64,000 bases of DNA, taken from assembly GCF_000699445.3 (NCBI RefSeq), contig NC_067197.1:27387809-27451808 (forward strand), read 5' to 3'. The stretch is from Schistosoma haematobium (lineage: Eukaryota; Platyhelminthes; Trematoda; Strigeidida; Schistosomatidae). A model generated the notes under the pieces. It saw nothing but the letters and a program-made list of their open reading frames with translations, did not search any database and was not told where the DNA came from. The translations under genes were made by a program, and so were the position numbers. This document shows positions 1 to 12,365 of this stretch, in pieces. The first letter of the stretch is position 1. Each line of letters starts with the position of its first letter.

Positions 1-823
1 TAAATATAGCTGTTTATTCTGAATTATCATAATCACTATTAGTTTGTTGTTAATATCGACAACAAAATGATTTTATCGTTAAACTCTGTGTTTTTTTAAT
101 AAGACATAGTACAACTGTTTTACAAATACGTTCGACGATTCTAATATAATTTAAGTATCTTCCAAAAAAAAAATAATTTTCTTTCAAGAACGACTAGATC
201 TGAACATTAAGATTCCCTGTTGAAAATGGGAAAATATATCAGTGCAGTAATGATCACAGCATAAAAATGTAGTTACGTTATTGTTGATAAATTAGTTTCA
301 ATACACATAGTAAATAATGGTGTTGCACATTGACCCTGAACTCAGAGGCCGAAAAAAGAAAAGAAACTGTAATATTTAAAACCAAGTGGATCAAAGATTT
401 TAGACAACTTCTAGGTAAACATTTAGTTGATAGAGCACCATATAACTATCTGAAAGCGACAAGCGTATGTATGTAAGTCAGATTCCACAAACATTCTTTC
501 TGCAAGTGTAATACGAAAAAAAATACACTGAACGAGTTGGTGGCTATCTGAACCCAGTAACTCAGCCAACAACTCATTTGCATTTAGGATGAAAGTATTT
601 GAGTTGGGTCCAGATGTGTGTGTCAACACTGGGTTACAAGTTCATCTAGGTGAAGAGTCCAAAGTCCAAGGAAACACTGCTTCTAGATGTTATGACAATT
701 CAAAATCCACCTATTTCATCAGAACTTACAAATCGTTTAATTTGGCGACTAGTAAGCTAGATTTCGTAATAATTATTCACGTACCTACCAAATGTCAAAA
801 TTCCGCATCATTGTTAAATGGTT
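1..823. other. AT-rich sequence without a recognisable gene
   Basis: Nothing beyond AT-rich sequence with short chance open frames on both strands was found. None has a codon pattern, splice context or family resemblance worth calling. Confidence 0.6.
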
Positions 824-1830
824 AGTTGAATGAAACACATCAATATACATCAAATCCCTTGACTATGAGAAAGCAATTGACAGCGTGGACAGGAGAACCT
901 TATGGAGCCTTCTTCGACAATATGATGTTCCTGAGAAGATTGTCAACATCATGCGGAGTTCATACAATGGATCACATTGCGAAGTCATGCATGGAGAACA
1001 GCCGAGAAATGCATCCCAAGTGAAGACCGGTGTCATATAAGGCTGCTTACTCTCACTCCTTCTTTTTCTTCTGGTAATCTATTGGATTATGAAAACTTTG
1101 ACATCAGCGGTGAAGCACACAATACAACGGACAGCTCGATTGCAGCCAGACAGTTCATATTTCATAGGTGATTTAGCTCTTCTACCGCATACACACCAAC
1201 AAATGCAGGTGAAGACAGCCAGAATAACAGCAGTCTCTGCATCAGTGATCCTCAACATACACAAAGGAAAAAGCAAGATCCTGAAATATAACACAGAGTG
1301 CATCAACCAAATCACACTTGATGGAGAAGCTCTGGAAGAGATGAAAAGTTCTACGTGCCTGAGCAGCAACATTCATAAACAAGGAGGATCCGATGCAGAT
1401 GTGAAGTCAAGGATCGGTATGACAACGATAGCATTCCTACGGTTGAAAAACATATAAAACTCAAAGCAACTGTCAGCCGAGGTCAAAGTCAGAATTTTCA
1501 GCACAAACTGCAAAACAGTTTTAGTGTACGGAACTGAAACTTAGAAAACTACTACAACCATCATCAAAAAGCACAGTTGCATACGGATGATGCTCTATGT
1601 CCGTTGGCCAGATACCATAAACAACAATTTACTATGACAGAGATTAAAACAGATTCAAGCTAAAAAGAAAATTAGGGATAGGCAATGGAAGTGGATAAAG
1701 CATACATTTTGGAAATCATCAAACTAAGTCACAAAACACGCCCTAACTTGGAATCCTGAAAGTAACTGGAAAAGAGGAAGATTAATGAACACACTGCGCC
1801 AGGAAATAGGAAAGAGACATTAGAAGAATG
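824..1830 (+). mobile_element. Degenerate RTE-like LINE fragment (reverse transcriptase part)
   Basis: This is a decayed copy of a non-LTR retrotransposon, truncated at both ends. It starts inside the reverse transcriptase at a DYEKAIDSVDRRTLW-like block (motif A region) and continues through YDVPEKIVNIMRSSYNG. It includes the conserved [26 protein letters not shown] and FLRLKNI segments, and peters out near 1829 before the 3' tail. Several stops and frame changes break it, for example a stop just before GCLL. The catalytic FADD motif reads FIGD, so no active enzyme can be made. The same family is present on the other strand at 29989-31459, which allows segment-by-segment comparison. Assignment to the RTE/SR2-type lineage is from remembered protein style; the reverse-transcriptase identity itself is firm. 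Confidence 0.85.
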
Positions 1831-2771
1831 AATAACATTCGGTAACAACAAATGTGTTCAAATTATTGAGATTTTTAGAAAATACATGAACAAAAATAAA
1901 CAACAAACCAAAATTAATTGAATTAATTACGTTTAGTCTTTTCATTGAGTTTATCGAAAAATAAAGTCCATACATATTTCATTGATGTTTTAAATAGTTG
2001 AGTTTCTCATTATAGTCTGGTAAAGTTAATTTGCACTTAGATCCATCTTCTATTTCAGCATTTAGTTAGTATATTCAATTTTTTTACAATTAATGTAATT
2101 TATAAACCTCTTAAACAAACTAATGAACTAGAACAATGTGAACTGTAGTTTACGGGTTACAGAATCTAAACGATAAAGAACAGTACTTGAAATCAAGAAA
2201 TATTAGAATTTGTTTTGATTATCTAAGTGGAAAAAAAACAAATAATTATTTTAAGAGGAATTCACTCCGAAAGGTAAACGTTTCAGTTCATGGTTAACTT
2301 TTTAGGTGTCGTAATAGAATTTTATCTTGTTTTCCTAATATATAAAAGAAATTTCTTCAAAAAGGCATTGAAAGAAATCTGACATCATCCAAAACATCAT
2401 AACTCCTTTATTCCTGTCACAAAATCAATAAAGTAAACAATAAACTCAGAAACCAAAATATTTTCTAATACTGAAATGAAAAACAGATTATAATGTTGAA
2501 TTTATTGATTATGTCGCATCACTACTCATTAAATTAAGGTCATTTACAGATGCATTTAAAAAGAAACTATGTGGATACTTACGTATATATTCACATAGTC
2601 CTATGTATGAAATAAAAATCTCGAGATAATAGTATTTAGTCTTACAGAAATATAAACTTTATTGATTTACATAGAAAAAAGAGAATTCCTTTCGATCATA
2701 CTCGGATCAATATGTACTTTATTTAAAGATGTAAAGTTTTCAATCATGTGTACGTTTGTATTCGAGCATAC

Positions 2772-2823
<52 letters not shown>

Positions 2824-3841
2824 CAGATACCAGTAATTATACAAACATTTCATGTTTATTACAGATCCATCTTGTAAATTTCAACAGCATCAACATTAAG
2901 TTGAATAATGTACAAGAGTATCATAACAAGACGTGATAATATATAGTCACTTTCAAATTTATTTTTTAGTGTATTTTTGTTTGGAAAATTCATGGTTTAA
3001 AATAATTGGTCTCTATTTAGAATAATTACAAAGTGGTGTAGTAAAAGAACAGAAACAATCTGCAAAATATAGTGTTTGTACTCATTGTATTTCAATTATA
3101 TACTTGTTTCATAACTAATTTATATGAAGCTGGAAAAGATCAGATTAATAAAACGTGATAATTAAAAATGTACAAAATAAAAATAGTATAATATGAAAAG
3201 AATTTCAAGTTTTTACACCACTCCTTGTCATGAAAATGGATGAAAAATTGCTTAAATACACTACACACCTTCCAATCAACTTCGTACTCTCACTAGTTAT
3301 TAGGAATATCTAGTTATGGGGATATCTTATGCAGAGTGTATTTGATTAAATTAAAATGTGTGACTGTTTTTCAGAGTTATTTTATATTCATAATCTTTTC
3401 GAATAACTCTTGATCAAATCAGTAAGTGTACAATTTGTGAGAACTTCCGTACTGTTCATTGCTTCCTTAGGTAAAGTGTCAACTAGTTTAATTATTATTC
3501 AAAGATTAACAGTGTCTATAAATAGATGCTTTTATCATGCATCTGAACAACTATCCCATTTAAATGACTGAGTATCAGTAGTATAACTTAAGAACTACAT
3601 TTACATTGTTTTGGTTGTGTACAACACTTATAATTAAACTGATTTTAAGACGTTCAAACATAATGTTATATTAGAATATTTATAATAGTCTATCAACTAC
3701 TGATCTTAAAAAGTAATCATTGATCATTACAAATATGAATAAATTTAAATATATTTGTTTAGTGTTAAAAAGTGGTGATTAAACTTTTTGAATTAAACAA
3801 TCTATGACCATCATTTGGCAAACTGCTTAGTTCTTTATGAG
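1831..3841. other. AT-rich intergenic sequence with one microsatellite
   Basis: No gene, exon or element was recognised apart from the TA repeat at 2768-2822. The short open frame overlapping that repeat is an artefact of the dinucleotide run. Confidence 0.55.
2768..2822. repeat. (TA)n microsatellite
   Basis: An almost pure alternating TA tract of about 55 bases, interrupted once by a C. It is likely length-polymorphic. Confidence 0.9.
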
Positions 3842-4182
3842 TGGAGATAGTTGATGACTTGCAGTGGAATCCGGGGTGCGTGTTTCATCCTATTTGGTAC
3901 TCACCAGCGTGATATACCTGCATACTAGAGTTGGTGTTTACTCTGAAATTTGAACCCAGTACCGTTCACTTCAAATGCCATCGCGTTATCCACTTAGCTA
4001 CCGAGTCCTGACAGCCACCAAATTGTGGAATGAATTTTAATTCATTTTTGTATTGGTTGCTTAAATCTTCCCACTGATGTGTAAGACTGAAAATGATCAG
4101 TCACTTATTGGCATCTGTGCACCCTGAGCTGGTTGTTTCGATATTGCCTTAAGTCACAAGCATTACAAGTAAAGATGGATGT
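3842..4182 (-). repeat. Sm-alpha-like SINE copy with a degenerate hammerhead
   Basis: Read on the minus strand this has a tRNA-like head: GGTAGCTAAGTGGATAACGC resembles a pol III A box, followed by GGTTCAAAT as a B-box remnant. Next comes an ATGCAGGTATATC segment and a hammerhead-like block (GTACCAAATAGGATGAAAC), then the typical GGATTCCACTGC end. The core reads CTGGTGA instead of CUGANGA, so self-cleavage is doubtful. The right part (about 4040-4182) holds the arm seen in other copies of this family (CTGATCATT and TTATTGGCAT-like words). Family assignment rests on similarity to the remembered Schistosoma Sm-alpha hammerhead element. Confidence 0.7.
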
Positions 4183-4833
4183 TTAGTTCTTTTTCTCAAT
4201 AGATTTCAAAAAGATTAATAACAAGGGATTTAATAGAAAAAAACATCTATTATCAAATAAGATTTCTTTTATATGGTTGATATAAACCATTATTTCATAA
4301 ATATGTAAATGTAATAATGAACAGATTTTCCATTTAAAATAAAATCATTGAACACCTTGTGGACACATATAAAAGTGTTCAGATTTCTTTAGGCAAAATA
4401 ACATAAATCTGTACACGTAGAGAAAAACAACTCGAAATAAAACGAAATCATTATCGACATTAGTTAGAAAAACGGTAGAATAATGAATATCTTTTAAGGG
4501 AGAATAAAAATCTATAATTTTTTTATTTTTCTTCAGAAAACAAAATGAAATAAAACTTCGTTTATTATACAATATAATGAAATTTCTACAAAACATATTA
4601 ATTTACGAAAACAGGCTAAACTAGATAATTAAATAAAAACTATGACGAGTATTATTAAACATCAATTTAGAAAGATAATTCAAGTTTTGTAAAATATTAT
4701 TATGATTTGTCAATCTCAAATAAGAAAGTAATGCTAAAGAAGGAAAGGGACCTAAGGACATCAGTAGTTTATTTACACTTCTATTTATCTTGAATAGAGT
4801 GGATTGGTTGATGTTAGACGCTAATACCATTGG
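4183..4833. other. AT-rich sequence, no gene seen
   Basis: Only chance open frames on the minus strand, rich in Phe/Lys/Asn, with no recognisable motif or splice context. Confidence 0.5.
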
Positions 4834-5030
4834 ATGCCGGCTCACTGGTTCAGTGGGTTAAGCGTTCACACGCGAGACTGAAGGCCCTCGGTTCGAATTC
4901 CGCGAGCTGGATCGTGGATGAGCACTGATGAGGAGTCCTACGATAGGACGAAACGGCCGTCCAGTGCTTCCAGGTTTCCAACGGTGGTCTAACATCAATC
5001 GGTTCATGACCTCAATCAATATCTTGAATA
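4834..5030 (+). repeat. tRNA-headed hammerhead SINE, near-complete copy
   Basis: The head resembles a tRNA-derived pol III promoter: an A-box-like CTCACTGGTTCAGTGGGTTA and a B-box-like GGTTCGAATTCC. A 46-nt hammerhead-like module follows (4922-4967), then a tail with TTCCAGGTTTCC and GGTGGTCTAACATCAAT, ending in a CATGACCTCAATCAA-like terminus. The same order of head, ribozyme and tail recurs on both strands elsewhere in the window (35.4, 41.6, 46.1 and 50.8 kb). No target-site duplication was identified. Confidence 0.8.
4922..4967 (+). ncRNA. Hammerhead ribozyme motif, core changed
   Basis: Stem I arms GCACTG and CAGTGC are fully complementary. Stem II GTCCT/AGGAC closes on a 5-nt loop. The GAAA segment is present and the stem III region ACGGCCGT is an 8-nt palindrome with no room for a loop. 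The core reads ATGAGGA where CUGANGA is required (C to A at the first position), so this copy is probably inactive. Its geometry identifies the family. Confidence 0.65.
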
Positions 5031-5369
5031 GAGCAAGAACAAAGAACTGAGAAGAAGAACATGAATTTATTTCACCACGTAAGGTTCCCATAAGCTGCTA
5101 TAATATTTAAAAATCAAAATTACTGTAAAGTCTACATTGTTATTACAGTAGAAATGGGTAAGTATCATCATGATGGAGTAATGAGAGCGAAAGCTTATAA
5201 AGTGTTGTAAATGAATAGAATATGTGAAAGAAGCTTCTGAATCACCAGACATATTATGTGCAAATCATACATGAACTAGTGAACTGTTAGTAAACTAAAG
5301 TAAATGTTTGAAGATTCAGCCAGCCACTAAAAATGAAAAAGTTTATTAATTCTATATTTATCAGTATAG

Positions 5370-5660
5370 GGGTTTTATGGTGACCGTTGAATTCCCGGAA
5401 CTCTAGCGGGAAGCCCTGATAGGGGGATCAACACATGTTGGATGTAAAACAATTACCTACTTGTTATTGATGGAGCGAATGCCTGAGCACGTCGAAATTA
5501 TCGATGTACACCATTGGATGTCAGGCCAGGTGAAAACTGATTGTGTTGAGTTAGATCCTTAGTTTTGTTTTGGATGCGTACCGCTGTGGAATCGCATTTT
5601 ATAACGAAATAGCTATCCAGTGCTTCCTAGTTCAAATGGTGATCATTCCATGGTTTATGT
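5370..5660 (+). repeat. Diverged hammerhead-SINE remnant
   Basis: Scattered family words survive, notably GTCCAGTGCTTCCTAG and AAATGGTGATCATTCCATGG near 5619-5660. The ribozyme core and the tRNA-like head are not recognisable. This is an old copy whose boundaries are approximate. Confidence 0.45.
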
Positions 5661-8600
5661 TATGAAAATTCGATATTTGTCTTCTTATAAGGCCATAAAA
5701 ACATGACCAATCAAAAAAGGGTGTACTTTATTTCACCACTTGTTAGGGTGAATGACAATATGTTCTAAGAATTAGATTACATAATTCATCACTTAACTTC
5801 TGTCACTTGTGTTCTCAGAAATGAATCTGTCTAACATAATATATTAAATGATTATGGTGACTATGCTATTTATTTTAAAACTATAATGTCATAAAACAGC
5901 GTCATTACTTTTCATTAAGAAACTATCCACATATTTTGGAATTCGACAACAGACAGTATTGTTTGAAGTGTAGGCCAATCTACCCTACTCTAGTTTTAGG
6001 AATTTCCTCGATAAATATTAAACGGTGGTCTTAGCAACTGATAGGACCATCCATAATGATAGTTGGATTTAAAATTTCGGTTTATGCGTAAGATCTGAAT
6101 GCCTTTTACATGATACATTGTGAAGTTTACATTACTTATAATTCTCAAATTAAGATATGGTGGTTGTACGGTTTCTTGCAATTTTTAACCATACTTCAGC
6201 TAATGTTGCTTCATGGCAGACACTAACTAATCCCTGTAAGTTACTTAGCTGAACAGAATAAACTGGCTGCAAAATGAGTGACTCTTGTCCGGAGAATAAA
6301 TTATTATTAAACTAGGATTATAACCTAAATATTAATGAATTACGGTATATATATAATGTAATTGGTAAACAGGTCATGTGGCAAATAAGATGAAGATTCG
6401 GATATTCAGGTCAATTGATCACTGAATAGCTCGACGGTAACTTCACTTACAGTAGAGCTGCGTAGTAATGGTTTGAACTTGACAAGAAGCATCAATCCCC
6501 TTAAGACTACAAGTTTGCCTTGTTGATGTATTTCAACCAGTACAGAAAATGTTCAGAGTTTTTTTTAACGAATACCTCCGAGCAAAAAACAGCTCACTTC
6601 TCTTTAATAGGTACGTATGCTCAAAAGTGCCAAAGAGGGTTTTAGAAAAGCAAACAACCCTTAAAATTCACTTAATTAACATAAATAAGTTGGCGTAATT
6701 TTATAAAATAACAACTGTACAACCTCTGTGTTGAGTCCTCATTCAACGGGACAATTGAAATCATCAAGGTTCCGGGAAAAAAGTCATTTTATTTATCGTT
6801 ATTTACTTAGAGACAACTAATAATAAGTTTTAGACGCAACTTGCAAATCAACTGCTTAAAATTGGAAGCATAGGCGTCTTGATTGAAGATAGATGTTGTA
6901 TGTGAGTTAATTCAAGTAAGTAAACTGTTGTATACTTTGAATACGTATGAGCACATCGACAGAAAGCATATATACAGTTTTTATCTGATTCTTTTTTACA
7001 TTCCTTAATGTCAGTGATAAACTGAAACTAAATACTGAACACTGACTTGAATTTACGTGGCATCGTTGGTGTGTATCAAAAACGTTTTTAAATAAAAAGA
7101 AATAAATGCACTCAAATTTTCTTAGTTTTCCAATATTATTTTAGTTGACATCAATTTATGAAAAATAACAAGTAAACTGATTAACTAAATGGTATTTAGA
7201 TAATTTGCATCTAATTCTGGTTGAAAAATCATATTCAACTACAAATCTACCCATTACATTTACGAGAAAAACAACTTGTACTATCATACTTTCATTATGA
7301 AGATTTTTAATGAATATACTAGCGTTTAATGTTTAACAGAGTAACTTCTTACCTAACGTCATTTCGTTACATTAACGAAATATTTAGAGCATGAGTAAAA
7401 ATACTTCCACCAATTCATAACTGTTGTTTGCTGGGATGTAAAATATCACTTTTTTAAATAATGAATTATTTCAAAACTACAATTTTAATGTGAGTGGTAC
7501 ACTTACAATGAGGCGAAATACACAATGATATCATTTGAATAGATAGATGACCTTAAATAATCAGTTGAATATATCCGTGATAGTATACAAAACTTTAGTG
7601 GGTAGGTTTATAGAAGACGTAGATTATAAATAATTTTAAAATAGTTTAATAACAGAACTTAAGTGCCTCATTATCTCTCTCGACACTTCATCCAAATATA
7701 TAAATTTATCCTTTACAATGTTAAGTTTATGTTTAAGCAGTAGTCTTTAGGAACGAGCCAGAGAGGAATATTGTATTGACAGTATTAATTGTAATGGAAG
7801 ATTTTCTCATCACGAAAAAGTGTTTTAACGCCAGATTGCTGAGCTATAAAATGTCAATGGATTCACTTGAATGTGATGACATAACGATTTCATGCTGGTT
7901 ATAGAAATGAGTAAGTCTTGGTTTCATCCTAGGAAAGATTAAAGGTGCAAATAGCCCGGAAATGTAAGTTTATACCTAAGACATTAACTGCATTTAGATG
8001 ACATTTAATCTTTCCCAAATTGATGGTAAGCTCTTGCAAAAACTACCTACTTAGGCGTAAGCCATTAATCTACCGAAGCCACAAACAAAATTTATTTTTC
8101 TTCTTAATACTGAACAAGGATATCAGAAAAATTACGGAAATATTATAAGTATGCTATATAAATAAACAAACTCAGACACGTATATTATTACGTTACATAA
8201 ACTCTCCCAAAGTAATACAGATATAACCGAATATACAAACGAGAAACTTGATTTTGAATAACAGATAAAGCCATGTCGTTATATAACCATGTATTCTGAA
8301 AACTTGAGCACATTGTTAGACCGATGCACGCAAATATTAAGCATCAAGTTTTAACTTATGTTTGTTCAATCAATTAATTGGGGTATTTAGTCAACTATCA
8401 GTTATTTAAGTTAACGTAAGAATTGGGATTGAACTGTAAATTTATTGATAAATATTATTTATTATACTACTCCTGAGCCAAATTTAAATAGCTTACAAAA
8501 CATTTGTGAGATAGGACACTTTATCTCTTTGTTAATCATCTTTGATTTAAAAACCTTGATTGCTTATTTTTGATTAGACAAGTGTATTTTTTCTGACTGA

Positions 8601-8900
8601 AAGTTGTAAAAAGCCCAGCGAAAATATCACATTTTTTTCAAATCGTACAATACTCATTGTCACTTGCAGATACAAAAGTGCTTAACAGTGAGATGCTTAA
8701 TGTCTCTTACTGTGATACTGAATGTTATGAGCAGAACGATCTTGCATTGTTAGTTTATGTGAAGTTGCAAAACAACTCCGGTACTCAGTGGAAAAGAGGT
8801 GAAAATGTTTCTTTTTTCGTTAAGCCCTATTAAGTCATCATCTTCATCACTAGATGACGTGTTGATTTTAGGGGATTTATCAAGACTGTGATATTTTCAC
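5661..8900. other. AT-rich intergenic stretch, no feature recognised
   Basis: No exon-like, transposon-like or RNA-like signal was found on either strand. Short open frames are isolated and of low complexity. Confidence 0.5.
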
Positions 8901-8904
8901 CGTT

Positions 8905-9045
8905 GAAATGAGACGGTGATTTTAGGCAGACCACCGTTGAAAAGCCGGAAGCACTGGGAAATCATCTCATCCTAGTATGAGACTTCTAGGTAGTAACGTG
9001 AAACGTGGAAATTTTACGATCTCCATAAATCCCCTATACTACTAA
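8905..9045 (-). repeat. Hammerhead-SINE copy, 3' part, minus strand
   Basis: The minus strand shows GTCTCATACTAGGATGAGAT, then CCCAGTGCTTCCGGC and CAACGGTGGTCTGCC. These are the stem II, stem I and tail words of the family. The core is degraded. It faces the plus-strand copy at 9218-9410, giving a head-to-head pair. Confidence 0.6.
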
Positions 9046-9217
9046 CAGTCAGGCACTTGCTAGTTACTAACGTCGATACGTAACTCTTGAAGTTTGAGTG
9101 AGAATCCATGATCAGTGGAGTTTAATCCTTCTCGGGTGTGAGACAGCTATCCACTACAGGCAATGAACGAAGGGTTGCTCAATCTCGTGGATTGATTGAA
9201 ACTAGACATGAATGCTG

Positions 9218-9410
9218 TTATGTGCCAGCCCAGTTGTCTAGAGGTTAAGCATTCGGACACAAGATCAAAAACCCAGAGCTTGATTTCTGAGCGCAGAATC
9301 GTGGATCTGGTATGCTGAAGGGCCCTATAATTGGACAACATGACCGTCCAATGCTTTTGGGTTTTATAGATGGTCTCGCTAAGATCGATTCGTGATCACA
9401 AAGACGTGTA
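9218..9410 (+). repeat. Diverged tRNA-headed hammerhead SINE
   Basis: The order of blocks matches the family. An A-box-like CAGTTGTCTAGAGGTTAAGC head is followed by ATCGTGGATCTGG, a degraded ribozyme region (ATGCTGAAGGGCCC, GACCGTCCAATGCTT) and a GATGGTCTCGCTAAGATC tail. The GAAA core segment is lost, so ribozyme activity is unlikely. Confidence 0.6.
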
Positions 9411-12365
9411 TGACTTTAGGCTAAAAATATGTGGTACTTTCATCAAGCGTGCTAAAAATTAGTTCATTACACCTAGAAGCGTGTTGGGAAAACTACATAT
9501 TGCTGGCTTTGACCTAAGTTAATCATTTAACAAATATGCAGTTATCATGAAGTTACATCGAGCCTAGAGGTTTGTTTTATGTCCAGAAAACATTTGGTAT
9601 TAAACGTAGGTAGAAGCCATCCGATCTCAAAAGTGTTAAAAGCTTGCGGCATAACGTTTTGCATAAGTGAATAGTGTCTCTTCTGTATCTTTATTATCAT
9701 AGGATTCAAAAGTACATTGAAAGATAGTTAGTATATTTACAAGAGGTTAGAAAAACAATATTTAGCAGCACTATTTTCATGTTTAAGGTAGTGTCTGTTG
9801 AGTTTTCTTCTAATAGTCTTGGTTAGTTACGGAATGTCAAGAGCATGTGGCGTTTAATCAATTAATAACCACGAACATTAATCGAACAATCTAAAACTTT
9901 GACTAAGGCAATCGAGGATCTTCATAGACTACTAGTTGCTGTGAAAATTTTAAGAGATTTTATTGATGGAACAATAACAATAAAGATGAAGATAACGTAA
10001 CAATTTTGGAAGGTTGATTTAAATCTTTCAGTAGCCTACGTCAACCGCTTGGAAAACATTTTGAACAGCAAGCTGTTTACCATAACTCAATAACATGGCA
10101 TCACTATTTAAAGTTAATTTTCACAGCATAAGGTTTCTCAAACATGACCCATAAGAAAGAAAATATAAATATATATTTTTTTGGGTCGGGTGTAAATTTT
10201 AGGATAAATTAAAAAAAGGTGCATAACTTTCAAACGGGTAATAATTTACTTTCAACAGACTGCCGAAGTGATAATTAACAGATATGACAGGTTTGAGAAC
10301 TTGAGCCAACAGGATTTCAGTCGTAAAATCACTACCGATGTAAGCGCAATTACGTTTTTTTTGAAAATGGTGGTCTTCAAAGCCTTGAAAACTAAATATA
10401 AGGGTCACCTATTGGATTAAAAGGTCTGTTATGTTGATAGTGATCGGCATTATCAGTACTTAAATTCTAATGTAACACGGAAAAGTGAATTTTAAGATTG
10501 TCTATAATAATTCAGCAACATATATGAACTTCTAAACCCATGAATTATGAATTTCAGTGCTCCTAAATTGCCAAGCGAGTGAAACGATTACTTGAATGTT
10601 GCCTGTGTCATTAAGTTTTGTTATTTTGCCTATAAATTATCCTACCTCTCTTTTAGACGTGAGCTTTATTAACTATTCAAGAATATCAGTTCCGAACAAT
10701 GATGAATGATCGTTGTGTTGACTTACTTTTTCCCTAGATGCTAAATTATTTTAGCCCAATATTAAGTGCATACAACAGAAAGCTAAGAAATCGTTTCCGC
10801 AAGAAATACAAATGTAGAAACCAAGAATAAATTTTATATTTACATAGGAACATTCTTATATCATGAACAAATGCACTCAAACGCATAACTTTACTCATCA
10901 TTCATTCCATTTTCAAGACAAAGTAGCGGATTTTGTGCACTTTGACAGCACTTTTGTCATGTAACCTGACTGAAAACATGGATAGACACGGAAAGATTTG
11001 AAAATTAGGCTAGATATGTTATAATTTGCGGAGTAAGGTTGTAAGGTTGGTTTTAGCAAATAAAGTTGATACCTGACGGCAAACTATTATTTTAACTCAT
11101 GCCAATAATTTGTAAAGGCTTAAGAAGTTCATAATCTATTACTTGTGTCAATAAGAAAATCCAAAGTAAAGTGAAATATTTAAAAAATATCGTAAACAAA
11201 CCGTGAAGTTGTACGATAATGTTCATCACAGTCGCTCGCTTCTATTTCCAGAATGAATGATGACATTTTTGTGATATTAGATGACACTTTTGGATCGACA
11301 CGCAACTCAGCGAATCCATATTTTTGATCCAGTAATTCCACATAAAATGGCGAGCTTTCAGGACTATGTACTTTGAAACGACAAACTTTTCCTTAAAACG
11401 TTAGTAAGAGATAAAATTATACCAAAATTATCGTTGGGTTTGTCAGGGGCTGCTTGAATTCTTGGAATTACATGCACAACTGTTGCGTTAATCCATAAAT
11501 ATCCAATGTATATTTTTGGTTGGCCACATGGAAATACGAACTCAGTGCAGCTGCCGGATTCAAGTAAAACTAACAGAGTTTAAAATATTTATGAACTCAC
11601 TACTCAAAGCAAAGAAAACAGCTAACAGCATTTTTCCTCGCGCTAACAGGCATCAACAGCTAAATCTAGGTCAAAAAAGAACTTGATCAGAAATAAATTG
11701 AAATGATGTATATAAACACACCACATGAACACAAGCAAAACGAAATAAAAAGCCTGAAGGTTTTACAATATCTTAATGTTAGCTAACTTTATATATTTTT
11801 TAAGTAATATTCCAGATGTATTTTACCGTCCGAAGCAGTACATTTTGAGCGTGTCTCATGAATAATAGTCAGGTAATAAAATTACTTGTATCGTGTTTTG
11901 ACTTAATAACAAGTGGCTGAAAAGGTCGTCATAATGCTTTTTGACCAGATTTCTATGTGATTCTGGCATCATATGCTATGAATTGTTGAGGGTCACTGGT
12001 GAATTTTCTCTCATATTTGCAAGCTAAATTGTTCGTTATATATCCTGATGAGAATAAGGAATGCTAACTGTCGAGGTTCATTTATAGACTAATACTATCT
12101 ATTTTTATTGTAAAATTGTTAAGTCACTAAACTATGCATATTTATGTCCCTCCTAATAGCATCTGTTTTGAAGGCACTTTGGATGCTCGGGAGTGCGTGC
12201 AGAGTATGAAATCTGTAAAGAAGAGTAGTTAATATTCTTTTGCGTACTTGAAGCCGGCAAAGAGAAGAAAAGTATTACTTTAACAGCGTTTCTAGAGTTT
12301 CTAGAAAGAGCGAAAGCATTGTACTTTTCGGTCAAATATATGCAGTAAATATACATGTCATTATA
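9411..12365. other. AT-rich intergenic stretch, no gene seen
   Basis: No supported exon or element was found. Open frames near 10.2 and 12.2 kb on the minus strand look like chance openings. Confidence 0.5.

Noticed and set aside
2748..2936. Open frame with a long Tyr-Ile run
   Set aside because: It is a translation of the TA microsatellite.
4834..4918. A true tRNA gene
   Set aside because: A- and B-box-like words are present, but the acceptor and anticodon stems do not pair. The unit continues into the hammerhead and tail, so it is a SINE head.
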